DNA of 64,000 nt from Polynucleobacter sp. 31A-FELB (GTDB lineage: Bacteria; Pseudomonadota; Gammaproteobacteria; Burkholderiales; Burkholderiaceae), in contig NZ_JACVOO010000006.1 in assembly GCF_018882405.1 (NCBI RefSeq), forward strand, positions 62,001 through 126,000, given 5' to 3'. Below the pieces are notes generated by a model. The model searched no databases and was not told where the DNA came from. It was given only the letters and a program-made list of their open reading frames with translations. The stretch's first letter is position 1; every line of letters starts with the position of its first letter. Positions 1-9,542 of the stretch are shown piece after piece. The position numbers and the translations under genes were made by a program.

Positions 1-681
1 CGCATCGATAGCTTCCAAAATAATGTCTGGGCTGAGATTGCGTTGTGCAAAAGCGGCATCAATCTTGCTGCGACCCGCAAACGCTTTGTCGTAGGTGATG
101 AGTGGGTATTTCGCAATTTCTTCTAAGGTGATTGTTGACTGATTAAGGAGGGGATGGCTTAGCGGCACCATGACCACGTGTTGCCATTGGTAGCCAGGTA
201 GCGCCAGTACACCAGGGGTATTGGCAATACCTTCAGTTGCGATGGCGATATCCGCACGATCATGAATCAATAGCTCCGCAATTTGTCCTGGACTTCCCTG
301 CTGAATACTGACTCGAACCTTCGGAAAGCGTTTAGTAAATTCAGTGAGCACCTTTGGCAATGCGTAACGTGCCTGCGTATGAGTGGTTGCAATCACAAAG
401 TTGCCTTGATCTTGACTGGCAAAGTCTTTACCAACTCGTCTTAAAGTTTCTACTTCATCCAGAATGCGCTCAATCGAGGCGAGAATGCGTTTACCTGGCT
501 CGGTGAGCGAGCGAATGCGTTTACCGTGGCGTCGGAATATTTCCACGCCCAACTCATCTTCCAGCTCAATGATGGCCTTGGAGACTCCAGGCTGAGAGGT
601 AAAGAGGGCCTTGGCAGCAGTAGTCAGATTGAAGTTCTGTCTTACGGCCTCACGAACAAAACGAAATTGGTGAAGATTCAT
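1..681 (-). CDS. cysB: CysB-family LysR transcriptional regulator (partial, cut by left edge)
   Basis: The reading frame is open from base 681 to the window edge (227 codons) and lacks its C-terminus. The N-terminus begins MNLHQFRFVREA, followed by a LysR helix-turn-helix over about residues 17-45 with the stretch TSQPGVSKAIIELEDELG, which is typical of CysB/Cbl. The segment TTHTQARYALP that opens the effector domain is also CysB-like. In that family the protein is a cytoplasmic activator of sulfate assimilation genes that senses acetylserine; the role here is inferred from the family. CysB versus a paralogue such as Cbl cannot be settled because the effector domain is incomplete. It runs in the same direction as lptG/lptF but is separated from them by 62 bp. 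Confidence 0.85.
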   Translation of the reverse strand, partial: MNLHQFRFVREAVRQNFNLTTAAKALFTSQPGVSKAIIELEDELGVEIFRRHGKRIRSLTEPGKRILASIERILDEVETLRRVGKDFASQDQGNFVIATTHTQARYALPKVLTEFTKRFPKVRVSIQQGSPGQIAELLIHDRADIAIATEGIANTPGVLALPGYQWQHVVMVPLSHPLLNQSTITLEEIAKYPLITYDKAFAGRSKIDAAFAQRNLSPDIILEAIDA

Positions 682-743
682 ATGGATTCCATTCTTTATA
701 TCAACTGCGATATATGAATGAGATTCTATATGATTTTGAGGTA

Positions 744-1898
744 TTAAGCTCTAGATACCCAACGTAAACCCACAATCGCCAAGATGAAATAAAGCAATGG
801 CGGCGTTAGGGCGGTAAGTAGTGCGGGCCAAGAGCCTAGGAGTCCAACATTAGAGAAGAGGGAGTTAAAAAGTTGAAAGCTCATGCCTAGCATGATGCCG
901 CCAAATACCTTGATGCCAACGCTACCGGCGCGCACCTTGAGGTAGGCAAACGGCAGTGCCAATGTCAGCATAACGAAGATCGTAAATGGGTAAATTACTT
1001 TTTTCCAGAACGCAATAGAGTGACGCTGAGCATCCTGTTTGTTATCTCTCAAGTGTGAAATAAAACGCCCCAAGCTAAAGATCGACATTTTTTCCGGACT
1101 GACTAAAAGTACGCTCAAAATTTGAGGTGTGACTTCGGAATTGAGGCTAACAATTGGATGTACAAAAGTCTGGGCTGAATAGACGGGATTGAGTGGATCA
1201 CTCTGCTTGGTTTCTTTAAAGCGAGTTTCGGTGACATCATCCAGAATCCAGGTTCCCGCTTGATCAAAGCGCCCAGATACTGCGCTTCGAATAGAGAGTA
1301 GGCGATATGCATCATCAAACTCATACATACGAATATTTTTGATTTCGTTATCTTGTTCAATCTTGCCAACGTTGACATAGCGAACTCCCGGCCTAATCGG
1401 GCCGCTACCATCTTCATCTCGTAAGCGATCTTTTACCCACACCCCAGTTTTAAATTGCGAGCTATAGGATGAGCCTAAGGCCTTCATGCGAATCTGCTCT
1501 GACAGATTTTCGGTATAGGGCCCTAGCCATTCACTCATGACCAGCGTCAGAACAACTAGAGGTAATGAAATTTTGGCTAGAGTAGTTAAGCCTCTGCGTA
1601 TATCTAATCCAGCTATACGCAAGATCGTGAACTCGGACTGACTTGCTAGCATCGCAAATACATAAATACTGCCAATCAAAGCAGCGATGGGAATGATCTC
1701 GGAAATGCGACTTGGCGCTTTTAATAAAACATGCAGCAGTGCTAATGGCAGGGTGTATTGACCTTTTACCGAACCAAGCTCACTAAGAATGTCAAAAAAT
1801 AAAAATAGTGCCACCAAAGAAAATAGGATGAAGCCAAAGGCAGCATAGATCTGCTTAGCTAAGTAGCGTTCGAATATGTAGGGGAATAGATATCTCAT
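744..1898 (-). CDS. lptG: LPS export system permease LptG
   Basis: A 384-residue inner-membrane protein of the YjgP/YjgQ family. It has three hydrophobic segments near residues 15-120, a soluble periplasmic region of about 130-290, and three more membrane segments near 300-380, the usual LptG layout. With LptF and the ATPase LptB it extracts lipopolysaccharide from the inner membrane and passes it to LptC. The start overlaps the end of lptF by 4 bp (ATGA), so the two are translationally coupled. The conserved PSRISEIIP region near residue 62 supports LptG over LptF. LptB and LptC are not in the window. Confidence 0.93.
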   Translation of the reverse strand: MRYLFPYIFERYLAKQIYAAFGFILFSLVALFLFFDILSELGSVKGQYTLPLALLHVLLKAPSRISEIIPIAALIGSIYVFAMLASQSEFTILRIAGLDIRRGLTTLAKISLPLVVLTLVMSEWLGPYTENLSEQIRMKALGSSYSSQFKTGVWVKDRLRDEDGSGPIRPGVRYVNVGKIEQDNEIKNIRMYEFDDAYRLLSIRSAVSGRFDQAGTWILDDVTETRFKETKQSDPLNPVYSAQTFVHPIVSLNSEVTPQILSVLLVSPEKMSIFSLGRFISHLRDNKQDAQRHSIAFWKKVIYPFTIFVMLTLALPFAYLKVRAGSVGIKVFGGIMLGMSFQLFNSLFSNVGLLGSWPALLTALTPPLLYFILAIVGLRWVSRA

Positions 1899-3010
1899 CT
1901 ATTAGCCATGAATGAAGGAAGTTGACGGCGCCACCACTTCAGTGAAGGGTTGATACGATTGCGAATAAGTAAAAAAGCAATGCCAAAGGCTAGTGCATGG
2001 ACAGGCCAAGCCGCGACAAAAACATTTACCTTGCCCTGGGATACAAAGTTTTGCGTGAGGTTGAGAAGGTTGCTATAGATGAGGTAAATCAGCACGGCAT
2101 AAAACATCGCAGTGTAATTACCAAGTCTTGGGTTGACGTAGGCAAGCGGGATGGCAATTAACACCAGGCCTAAGGCCATTAATGGTAAGCCGATACGCCA
2201 AAGCAATTCAGCGCGATTGGGATTAATAGCGTCAGTGTTAGGGTCGTTTAAGAGTTCGGAGACTGTTTTTTCGCGATCGCGCGGAGCTGGATCAAGTGCG
2301 CTTTTACTTTGAATATGGGTGCTGTACTCAGCAAACTCCAGAATTCTAAAATCTGGTTGCGTAGGCACCCCATCATACCGGCGGCCATTATTAAGCACGA
2401 TTGATTTGCCGCCACCCTTAGCATTTTCAATAAAGCCAGTTGAGGCAACAGCGACACTGAGCCGTCCATTTTTAGTTTCTGCAGCGAAGATATTTTTAAC
2501 TTCACTTTTATCGATGTCTAATTCTTCAATAAAAAATACGCGTTCGGCTTTAGCGGACTCTCTAAATTGGCCAGCAGCAACCATAGAAACGTCACTGCGT
2601 TGCTGAAATCTTTGGCTAATGAGGGTTGATTCACGATTAGCCCAAGGCCATACAAAGAGTGCTAACAGGGCGATGATGATGATGAGGGGGGTCGCAAAAC
2701 GTAGGATCGGTCGAATCAGGCTAGCAATACTGAGGCCGCTAGCAAACCAAACAATCATTTCGGAATCTTTGTACCAGCGCACAAGCACAATTAATACGGC
2801 GACAAATAAAGAGACAGTGAGTAATACAGCCATATAACCAAGAGTGGCTAGCGCTATGAGAACTAGGGCATCTTCTGGGTTTACAGCGCCATTTGCTGCA
2901 AAGCCCAGAATTCGTATGACTAGGGTGGTAATCATGATGGTTACCAAGACCAAAAAAACACCACCAGTCGTAAAACTAAGTTCGCGGCGAAGGGCTTTGT
3001 GAAAAATCAT
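1895..3010 (-). CDS. lptF: LPS export system permease LptF
   Basis: A 371-residue partner of LptG with the same architecture: N-terminal membrane segments, a periplasmic beta-jellyroll-type region (about residues 130-260) and a C-terminal membrane bundle. The N-terminus MIFHKALRREL and the motif LVRWYKDSEMIVW near residue 77 are typical of LptF. It is the first gene of a two-gene lptFG operon read leftward. The gene diverges from pepA across a 118 bp gap, an arrangement common in proteobacteria. I could not assign a convincing promoter in that gap. Confidence 0.93.
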   Translation of the reverse strand: MIFHKALRRELSFTTGGVFLVLVTIMITTLVIRILGFAANGAVNPEDALVLIALATLGYMAVLLTVSLFVAVLIVLVRWYKDSEMIVWFASGLSIASLIRPILRFATPLIIIIALLALFVWPWANRESTLISQRFQQRSDVSMVAAGQFRESAKAERVFFIEELDIDKSEVKNIFAAETKNGRLSVAVASTGFIENAKGGGKSIVLNNGRRYDGVPTQPDFRILEFAEYSTHIQSKSALDPAPRDREKTVSELLNDPNTDAINPNRAELLWRIGLPLMALGLVLIAIPLAYVNPRLGNYTAMFYAVLIYLIYSNLLNLTQNFVSQGKVNVFVAAWPVHALAFGIAFLLIRNRINPSLKWWRRQLPSFMANR

Positions 3011-3128
3011 GAATAGATAGAGAATTGGCTGTTATGGGCTCACTCAAGATGTGAACCTGCATCTCGGAGGATAATGGATAAACACCCATTTTTTCCCTTG
3101 AATTGACTTAAAAATACCGTAAGACATT

Positions 3129-4730
3129 ATGACTATTCAATTTAGCACCAAGATTTTCGCGCAAGCCGATCTAAATAACCCAAAACAACTTAAGGCGAGC
3201 CTAGGCACCCTATTGGCGCACAGCACCGATTGTCTGGTTTTGGCGTACTCAAAGGCAGATTTAGATGCTTTGACGGCGGGTAAATCCAAGTCTGGATTTT
3301 TAATTGAATTAGATCGTTTGCTTGGCGGTTCAGTTACCCATGCAAATTTAGTGGGCGATCTTGACGCTAAGCCAGCCTCTACCTGCGTAATTCGTGCTGA
3401 AAAATCTTGGACTGCATCTGGCGTAAAAGCAAAACGTGTTCTTTTGGTGTCTCTGGGAGATATTGCGCCTGCTAGCGCGCGAAGCCTCAATTCCTATTCA
3501 AAAATTGCTCGCGCTGCATTAAAGCAGTTAAGTGGCGGCTCCATCCAAAGCGCTTTGTGGTTCATCCCCAGCTTTGCTTTGGGGCATCGCGCTGAGTTCA
3601 TGGCTGAAGAGGTGCGCCTAACTATTCAATATGCCGGTGATCAGGCATATCGCTTTGGAGTGCGTCAGCCTGCTATGAAATTCAAGGCTAAAGACAAGGC
3701 CGATACTTTTACTCACCTCATCTTTGCAGGTAACGATACTTGTGCCAAGGAGTTGAAGGCTGCTGTGCCAGAGGGTTCAGCAATGGTTGAGGGTATGAAC
3801 TTGGCTAAAGACTTAGGTAATCTGCCTCCGAATATTTGCACCCCGACTTACTTGGGTAAAGCAGCGCAAGGCCTAAGCAAAAAGACCGGTCTCAAGGTTG
3901 AGGTTTTGGGTCGCAAGCAAATCGAAGCATTGGGTATGGGCTCATTTTTATCGGTGGCTAAGGGTTCAGATACGCCACCACAATTTATTGTGATGCGTCA
4001 CCAAGGTGGCAAAGCAGGCGAGGCCCCGATTGTGTTGGTGGGCAAAGGAATTACTTTTGATACCGGCGGAATCTCTCTGAAGCCTGGTGAAGCTATGGAT
4101 GAGATGAAGTACGACATGTGTGGCGCCGCATCTGTCATTGGCACTATGTATGCAGCTGCCTTGATGAAGTTAAAAAAGAATGTCATCGGCGTCATTCCAA
4201 CTTGTGAAAATATGCCCTCCGGCAATGCAACTCGCCCTGGCGATATTGTGAAAAGCATGTCGGGACAAACAATTGAGATTCTGAATACCGATGCAGAAGG
4301 CCGTTTAATTTTGTGTGACGCCTTAACTTATGTGGAGCGCTTTAAACCTAAGGCTGTAATCGATGTAGCTACTTTAACGGGTGCTTGCATCATTGCATTG
4401 GGTCATGTGCATAGCGGCGTGTTCTCTGATGATGAAGGTTTGGTCAATGCACTCACTAAGGCAGGCCATGCTTCTTTGGACACTGTATGGCGCTTACCTT
4501 TGGATGCAGCATACCATGAGCAACTGAAATCCAATTTCGCAGATGTAGCTAATATTGGTGGACGCCCAGCGGGTAGTGTTACTGCAGCCTGTTTCTTGTC
4601 GCGCTTTACTGAAAAATATAAATGGGCTCATTTGGACATTGCTGGTACTGCTTGGAAAAGTGGTGCCGCTAAAGGTTCGACTGGCCGCCCAGTTCCATTG
4701 CTCGTAAATTACTTGTTAGAACAAAAGTAG
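3129..4730 (+). CDS. pepA: Leucyl aminopeptidase PepA (M17)
   Basis: A 533-residue cytosolic aminopeptidase that removes N-terminal residues from peptides using two metal ions. The catalytic domain shows the M17 motifs KGITFDTGGISLKP (about residues 305-318) and NTDAEGRL (starting at N386). These carry the metal ligands and the active-site lysine and arginine. In some bacteria PepA also binds DNA; nothing here tests that. It is followed 12 bp later by holC, so pepA-holC is probably one operon, as in many proteobacteria. The ATG at 3129 gives a normal N-terminal domain length. Confidence 0.95.
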   Translation: MTIQFSTKIFAQADLNNPKQLKASLGTLLAHSTDCLVLAYSKADLDALTAGKSKSGFLIELDRLLGGSVTHANLVGDLDAKPASTCVIRAEKSWTASGVKAKRVLLVSLGDIAPASARSLNSYSKIARAALKQLSGGSIQSALWFIPSFALGHRAEFMAEEVRLTIQYAGDQAYRFGVRQPAMKFKAKDKADTFTHLIFAGNDTCAKELKAAVPEGSAMVEGMNLAKDLGNLPPNICTPTYLGKAAQGLSKKTGLKVEVLGRKQIEALGMGSFLSVAKGSDTPPQFIVMRHQGGKAGEAPIVLVGKGITFDTGGISLKPGEAMDEMKYDMCGAASVIGTMYAAALMKLKKNVIGVIPTCENMPSGNATRPGDIVKSMSGQTIEILNTDAEGRLILCDALTYVERFKPKAVIDVATLTGACIIALGHVHSGVFSDDEGLVNALTKAGHASLDTVWRLPLDAAYHEQLKSNFADVANIGGRPAGSVTAACFLSRFTEKYKWAHLDIAGTAWKSGAAKGSTGRPVPLLVNYLLEQK

Positions 4731-4742
4731 AAGACAGCGCTT

Positions 4743-5207
4743 ATGGCCCGTATTGATTTTCATAGCAACGTTAGCGATAAGCTTGAATATGCCTGTCGTT
4801 TAACACGCAAGATCTGGAGCGCTACACCTGCTGGCGAGCCAGTGCGTCATATCGTGATGGTAGGTGATAAGGCTGATCTCAAGAAGTTAGATGAGCTTTT
4901 ATGGACATTTAGTGCGACGGATTTTTTGCCCCATTGTTTTATTGATGATGAGGCAGCAATGGATACGCCTATTTTGCTGACTGATGACTTCTTGTCGCCG
5001 GCTTTGTCTCAACTCCCTCATGCAGATGTTCTCATTCATCTGGGAATGCGTATGCCCTCTGATGTTCCAGGGTTGCTTACACGTTTTCCTCGTATTGTTG
5101 AAGTTGTGACAATCAATGAGGCAGAGCGCCTTGCAGGTCGCGAGCGCTATAAAGCCTATCGCGACTTAGGTCATGAATTACACAACTTTAATCAATCTAA
5201 AGCGTGA
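4743..5207 (+). CDS. holC: DNA polymerase III chi subunit HolC
   Basis: A 154-residue protein of the HolC family. It begins MARIDFHSNV and has the conserved arrangement of a short Rossmann-like domain, including the LDELLWTF segment near residue 50. Chi bridges the clamp loader to single-stranded DNA-binding protein in the replisome. The position directly after pepA is the classic genomic context for holC. It lies 19 bp before lgt on the same strand. No internal oddities were seen. Confidence 0.9.
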   Translation: MARIDFHSNVSDKLEYACRLTRKIWSATPAGEPVRHIVMVGDKADLKKLDELLWTFSATDFLPHCFIDDEAAMDTPILLTDDFLSPALSQLPHADVLIHLGMRMPSDVPGLLTRFPRIVEVVTINEAERLAGRERYKAYRDLGHELHNFNQSKA

Positions 5208-5226
5208 TCATTAATCGTTACTAAGT

Positions 5227-6015
5227 ATGTTGATTCATCCAGAATTTGATCCCGCTGCCATTCGTATTGGCTCGTTTGCCATTCATTGGTATGGCTTGAT
5301 GTATCTCTTGGCCTTTGCTCAATTTTTATTGCTAGGTCGTCTGCGCATCCGCGCTGCGCGCTATCAATCTTTGGGCTGGTCATATAAAGACCTTGAAGAT
5401 CTTTTGTTTGCCGGTGTTTTGGGCGTGGTGCTTGGCGGTCGTTTGGGATATACGCTGTTTTATATGCCCGGCTACTACCTTGCAAATCCTTTGAGCATCT
5501 TTAAGATTTGGGAAGGCGGCATGTCCTTTCATGGTGGGCTGCTCGGTGTTTTACTGGCCTTACTTTGGTTTGCTTATCGTCGCAAGGTTTCATTCTTTGT
5601 TGTGAGCGACTTAGTTGCGCCACTGGTTCCGTTTGGTTTGGCATTTGGTCGCTTAGGTAATTTCATTAATGGTGAGTTGTGGGGTAGGCCGACAGACTTG
5701 CCTTGGGCCATGGTCTTTCCAATGGTCGACTCCATTCCCCGTCATCCTTCTCAGATCTATCAGTTCTTTGGCGAAGGTATTTGTTTGGGCATCGTTCTGT
5801 GGATTTATTCCAGCAAGCCACGTCGAGTGGGGCAAGCTTCAGGATTGTTTTTGTTGGGCTACGGACTTTGCCGCTTTTTGGCAGAATTTGCCCGTGAGCC
5901 TGATGCCTTCTTGGGGCTCTTAGGTCTAGGCCTATCCATGGGGCAGTGGCTTTCTGTGCCCATGATTATTTTTGGAATTTATCTCCTTACTGTTTTTAGG
6001 TCTAAGTCCGCTTAA
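5227..6015 (+). CDS. lgt: Prolipoprotein diacylglyceryl transferase
   Basis: A 262-residue polytopic inner-membrane enzyme that moves diacylglycerol from phosphatidylglycerol to the lipobox cysteine of prolipoproteins. The signature [16 protein letters not shown] is present near residues 141-156, and the SFHGG motif sits near residue 101. Several hydrophobic segments span the whole length. The size matches the family norm of about 260-290 residues. It follows holC by 19 bp and precedes the malonate regulator, so it may be the last gene of the pepA-holC-lgt transcript. Confidence 0.95.
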   Translation: MLIHPEFDPAAIRIGSFAIHWYGLMYLLAFAQFLLLGRLRIRAARYQSLGWSYKDLEDLLFAGVLGVVLGGRLGYTLFYMPGYYLANPLSIFKIWEGGMSFHGGLLGVLLALLWFAYRRKVSFFVVSDLVAPLVPFGLAFGRLGNFINGELWGRPTDLPWAMVFPMVDSIPRHPSQIYQFFGEGICLGIVLWIYSSKPRRVGQASGLFLLGYGLCRFLAEFAREPDAFLGLLGLGLSMGQWLSVPMIIFGIYLLTVFRSKSA

Positions 6016-6038
6016 GCTGTGATTGAAAAGGTTGTCAC

Positions 6039-6956
6039 ATGCTAAATACAGATGTCACTCTTCGCAAGCTGGAGATTCTCTGTTCATTTATTAGGACTGG
6101 AAGTCTCTCCAAAACCGGCGAGGAATTAAGTCTGAGTTCAGTGAGTATCCATAAGGCGCTGCACTCACTGGAGGGCGGTGTTGGCTGCCCCTTATTCGTT
6201 AAGGAAGGGCGTCAATTAAAGCCTCTACCAGCGGCAATTTATTTGGCAGAGATGAGTGTCGAGTTACTGGAGGATATGGGGCATATCCTTAAAAAAACGA
6301 GATCTAAGGCAGGGCTTGAGAGTGGGCAAATACGCTTGGGCTCAATGTATTCATTAACTGCAAACGTGATTCCTCGGATCATTATGGGAACCAAAATCCG
6401 TAGACCGGATTTAGATATTGATTTACATCTCGGGTCTAACGAAGAGCTAATGAAAAAATTGTCTGAAGGCGCTATTGATGCAGTTGTTATTGCAACGCCC
6501 CCTGGAAAATTAACCGATGGTCTGCAGGTAGTACCTTTATTTGATGACCAGCTTTTCTTTGCTTCTTCCCAGAAAAGCAAACCTAATGAAGCCGGTATTG
6601 ATTTATCCCAATATCAGACTGAAAAGTTTCTTACCCTTCAAGAGGGGTTTGCTACTACCTCTGGTTTTTATGATGCTTTTAAGTTGGCTGGAGTTAAGCC
6701 AAATGTAGTCATGAAGGTGGGCGATATTTTTTCGCTAATGAATATGGTATCTGGCGATTTGGGTAAAACACTTTTGCCAGGTAGGGTAAAGGCGCTGATG
6801 GGTGATGCCATTGCCCTAACCCCTTTGCTGCCCAAATATGCGGTTACTCAGCATATCGCCTTGATCTATCTTCAGGCTAATGAATTAAATGCAAATATTT
6901 TGGCTTTAGCAGCCGAAGCCCGTATGCTGCACCGCAAAATGACAGAGGCAAATTAG
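6039..6956 (+). CDS. LysR-type regulator, MdcR-like (malonate utilisation)
   Basis: A 305-residue LysR regulator. The helix-turn-helix occupies about residues 9-68, with the pattern TLRKLEIL, VSIHKALHSLEGGVGCPLF and EGR, which closely resembles MdcR, the malonate decarboxylase regulator. A LysR effector-binding domain follows. It stands directly before malonyl-CoA decarboxylase, a binding protein and malonyl-CoA synthetase, so it very likely controls them in response to malonate or a derivative. The gene is co-oriented with its presumed targets rather than divergent. Two perfect dyads in the gap that follows (6971-6989 and 7029-7045) are candidate binding sites. Family is sure; the effector is inferred. 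Confidence 0.82.
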   Translation: MLNTDVTLRKLEILCSFIRTGSLSKTGEELSLSSVSIHKALHSLEGGVGCPLFVKEGRQLKPLPAAIYLAEMSVELLEDMGHILKKTRSKAGLESGQIRLGSMYSLTANVIPRIIMGTKIRRPDLDIDLHLGSNEELMKKLSEGAIDAVVIATPPGKLTDGLQVVPLFDDQLFFASSQKSKPNEAGIDLSQYQTEKFLTLQEGFATTSGFYDAFKLAGVKPNVVMKVGDIFSLMNMVSGDLGKTLLPGRVKALMGDAIALTPLLPKYAVTQHIALIYLQANELNANILALAAEARMLHRKMTEAN

Positions 6957-6970
6957 CGTTACTCAAAAAT

Positions 6971-6989
6971 CATTAACTTAAGGTTAATG
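6971..6989. promoter_or_regulatory. Inverted repeat, candidate LysR operator upstream of malonyl-CoA decarboxylase
   Basis: The arms CATTAAC and GTTAATG form a perfect 7 bp dyad around 5 nt. The core contains the LysR signature T-N11-A (ATTAA through TTAAT). It lies between the MdcR-like gene and the decarboxylase gene. The sequence match is direct; binding is inferred. Confidence 0.5.
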
Positions 6990-7028
6990 TTATTCTCTTT
7001 TGATTAATTGATTATGGATGTTCCAGGG

Positions 7029-7045
7029 ATTAAATTGAATTTAAT
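7029..7045. promoter_or_regulatory. Second inverted repeat upstream of malonyl-CoA decarboxylase
   Basis: ATTAAAT and ATTTAAT form a perfect 7 bp dyad around the triplet TGA, 40 bp before the decarboxylase start and about 57 bp from the first dyad. Paired sites of this kind fit a LysR recognition plus activation site, but the AT-rich arms could also arise by chance. Confidence 0.35.
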
Positions 7046-7084
7046 GCAACACCCATAATTCTTAGCCTTTTCCGAGAGAAGCCC

Positions 7085-8389
7085 ATGCTAGAGAAGTTAA
7101 CCAAAGCTCGAAATTTATCTAAGGCAAATAACGCCATTAAGCGTTTGATATCTGAGCGTGGCGAATCCAATGCACTCAGCATGGCTGATGATGTGGTCAA
7201 TAACTATCGCAAATTAGCAAAAGATCAACACGTCTCATTTTTTACTTTTCTATTTGAGAAGCTCAATCCCCAGGCGGATGCGGTTCTCAAGGCAGCACAA
7301 AATTTTGTGGCTGACTCTAGTGCGCGCAATTACATTCAGTTGCAAAAAGTTTCCGAGTCTCCTCGCCAAGAATTTTTTCGCCGTCTCAATCGTGCGAGTC
7401 AAGGTACTGCAGCAGTAGTGCAAATGCGTCGCGATTTGCTGCAGCTACTAGATAAAAAACCAGAATTGGCTGCGGTAGATTTCGACATGCGTCACTTGCT
7501 ATCTTCTTGGTTTAACCCGGGCTTCCTCAAGATGCATCAGGTGGACTGGAAGTCCCCAGCAGAGGTGCTTGAGAAATTAATCCAACATGAAGCAGTTCAC
7601 GCCATTGATGGCTGGGATGACTTGCGTCGTCGCCTGCAGCCTGATCGTCGTTGCTTTGCTTTCTTTCACCCGCAACTGCCAAGCGAGCCCTTGATCTTCG
7701 TGGAGGTTGCGCTATTGCCTGAGATCCCTACGGTGATCACACCTTTGGTTGATAAAAAAGCAGAAACAGTAGATCAAGCTTCTCAATATAAGGTTGCAGT
7801 TTTTTATTCCATCAGCAACTGCGAGCCCGGTCTTCGCGGCGTATCGATGGGTAACTTCTTAATTAAGAGGGTGGCCGAGCAGTTACATGCTGAATTCCCT
7901 GGAATAAAAACCTTTGTCACTTTGTCGCCGATTCCAGGATTTATGGATTGGGTTGCCGCAGGTGCCAATTTGGGTGAAGGTGTTCCAGCCGATAGGCTGA
8001 AGCCAAATCTCAAGGCAGCAAGAGATGCAGCCTTGGCAGTTCTGAAGCTTGAGAGTCAATCATGGAGCGAGCGATTAGCGGGTGGCTGGCACCCTGATCT
8101 CGCTTCAGAAAAAGAAAAAGCAGCTTTACTGAGTTTGGCAAGTATGTATTTAGGACTTGCCTCAACTGGGCGCGATGGTAATCCAGTAGCGAAGTTTCAT
8201 TTGGGTAATGGCGCTAAGTTGCACTTGGTGAACTGGGCTGGAGATTTATCTCGCAAGGGATTGCGCCAATCTGCTGGCCTGATGGTGAATTACCTGTATG
8301 ACTTGGGAAGTGTGGAAGATAACCATGAACGCTTTGCCAATGGTGAAATTGTGTATTCCAGGGCAGTGGGTCGCTTGATGGCGCCCTAG
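7085..8389 (+). CDS. matA: Malonyl-CoA decarboxylase
   Basis: A 434-residue enzyme that turns malonyl-CoA into acetyl-CoA and CO2. An N-terminal helical region (to about residue 160) is followed by the GNAT-fold catalytic domain. Family motifs visible are HEAVHAIDGWDDLRRRL near residue 176, FFHPQLPSEPLIFVEVAL near 196, SNCEPGLRGVS near 247, LSPIPGF near 279 (the region of the catalytic serine) and VEDNHERFANG near 412 (the region of the catalytic histidine). The ribosome site GAGAGAAG is just upstream of the ATG at 7085. With MatB downstream it completes malonate to acetyl-CoA conversion. Confidence 0.92.
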   Translation: MLEKLTKARNLSKANNAIKRLISERGESNALSMADDVVNNYRKLAKDQHVSFFTFLFEKLNPQADAVLKAAQNFVADSSARNYIQLQKVSESPRQEFFRRLNRASQGTAAVVQMRRDLLQLLDKKPELAAVDFDMRHLLSSWFNPGFLKMHQVDWKSPAEVLEKLIQHEAVHAIDGWDDLRRRLQPDRRCFAFFHPQLPSEPLIFVEVALLPEIPTVITPLVDKKAETVDQASQYKVAVFYSISNCEPGLRGVSMGNFLIKRVAEQLHAEFPGIKTFVTLSPIPGFMDWVAAGANLGEGVPADRLKPNLKAARDAALAVLKLESQSWSERLAGGWHPDLASEKEKAALLSLASMYLGLASTGRDGNPVAKFHLGNGAKLHLVNWAGDLSRKGLRQSAGLMVNYLYDLGSVEDNHERFANGEIVYSRAVGRLMAP

Positions 8390-8504
8390 TATTAACGCTG
8401 AGGCTAACTTCTGCTGAAAAGCGGAAGTCCCCTTAGAATAAGAGCTTGAAATTAGTTGCAAAAATAAACCGACGCAATAGTTGGTAAAAATAAAGGAGAC
8501 AACC

Positions 8505-9503
8505 ATGTTTACTAAAGCAAACAGTAATTCTGTATTCTCATTAAGCACTTTGAAAAAAGCGCTGTTTTTGATTTGCGCTGCGCCGCTAGCTGTAATGGCT
8601 CAAGAGTGGCCAAATAAACCCATCACTTTTGTTGTGCCATTCCCTGCCGGTGGTGGTACTGATGCATTTGCTCGCCCACTAGCAAATCAATTAACCAAGC
8701 AATTAGGCAAACAAATCATTATTGATAACCGTGGTGGTGCGGGTGGCACAGTAGGTGCCTCTATTGCAGCTAAAGCAGCTCCAGATGGCTATAGCTTTTT
8801 TGTTGGCGCAGCTCACCATGCAATCGCTCCTTCCATGTATCCAAACTTGGATTACGACATTGAGAAGAGCTTTATTCCCGTTGCAATGATCGCTAGCCCA
8901 CCGCAAGTCATTGTGGTGAACCCAAAGAATGTTCAAGTTAAAAACTTAAAAGAATTTATTGAGCTCCTGAAAAAAAATCCAGGTAAGTTCAACTACGCCA
9001 GTGCTGGTAATGGCTCTTCACATCACCTGGCTGGTGAGCAGTTCAAAATGTTGACCAAGACCTTTATTACCCATATTCCTTATCGTGGTGCAGGCCCAGC
9101 GATGCAAGACCTGATTGCAGGCCAGGTGGACGTGGAGTTTGATGGTTTAGGTTCATCAGCAGCGCAAATCAAAAACGGTTCAATCGTTGCTTTAGCAGTT
9201 GCATCACAGAAGCGTTCTGCTGCATTTCCAAATGTACCTACTGCAGCTGAAGCTGGTTTAGTAGGTTACGAAGTATCAACTTGGTATGGCCTATTTGCCC
9301 CTAAGGGAACGCCTCAGCCTATCGTTGACAAGATGATTGCTGAAGTGCAAAAAGCCCTGAACTCTCCCGAGTTAAAAACTATTTGGGCTAATAACGGTTC
9401 AGATACGTCAACTTTGACTGGCGATGCTTTCGGCAAGTTTGTATCCGCAGATATCAAGCGCTGGGCTGCAGTTGCTAAAGCCTCTGGCGCAAAGCTTGAT
9501 TAA
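8505..9503 (+). CDS. Bug-family (TctC-like) periplasmic substrate-binding protein
   Basis: A 332-residue tripartite tricarboxylate transporter receptor. The start at 8505 is chosen over an upstream TTG at 8481 because the ribosome site AAAGGAG ends 6 bases before it and it gives a clean signal peptide (hydrophobic run about residues 18-30, likely cleavage after AVMA). The mature start EWPNKPITFVVPFPAGGGTD is the standard Bug motif that binds carboxylates. It lies between the two malonate enzymes, so malonate is the likely ligand; this is inference. No TctA/TctB membrane partners are beside it. A stable hairpin with a GAAA loop (8408-8427) lies between it and the decarboxylase gene. Confidence 0.88.
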   Translation: MFTKANSNSVFSLSTLKKALFLICAAPLAVMAQEWPNKPITFVVPFPAGGGTDAFARPLANQLTKQLGKQIIIDNRGGAGGTVGASIAAKAAPDGYSFFVGAAHHAIAPSMYPNLDYDIEKSFIPVAMIASPPQVIVVNPKNVQVKNLKEFIELLKKNPGKFNYASAGNGSSHHLAGEQFKMLTKTFITHIPYRGAGPAMQDLIAGQVDVEFDGLGSSAAQIKNGSIVALAVASQKRSAAFPNVPTAAEAGLVGYEVSTWYGLFAPKGTPQPIVDKMIAEVQKALNSPELKTIWANNGSDTSTLTGDAFGKFVSADIKRWAAVAKASGAKLD

Positions 9504-9542
9504 CAATTTGATTTAATTTACTGGTTTGGATTTGAGGCTCTA

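Noticed and set aside
526..717. A plus-strand open frame at the left edge
   Set aside because: It is antisense to the well-conserved CysB-type helix-turn-helix region.
3011..3128. A TTGACT (3103) as a -35 element for pepA
   Set aside because: The matching -10 would fall on the pepA start codon, so it cannot serve that gene.
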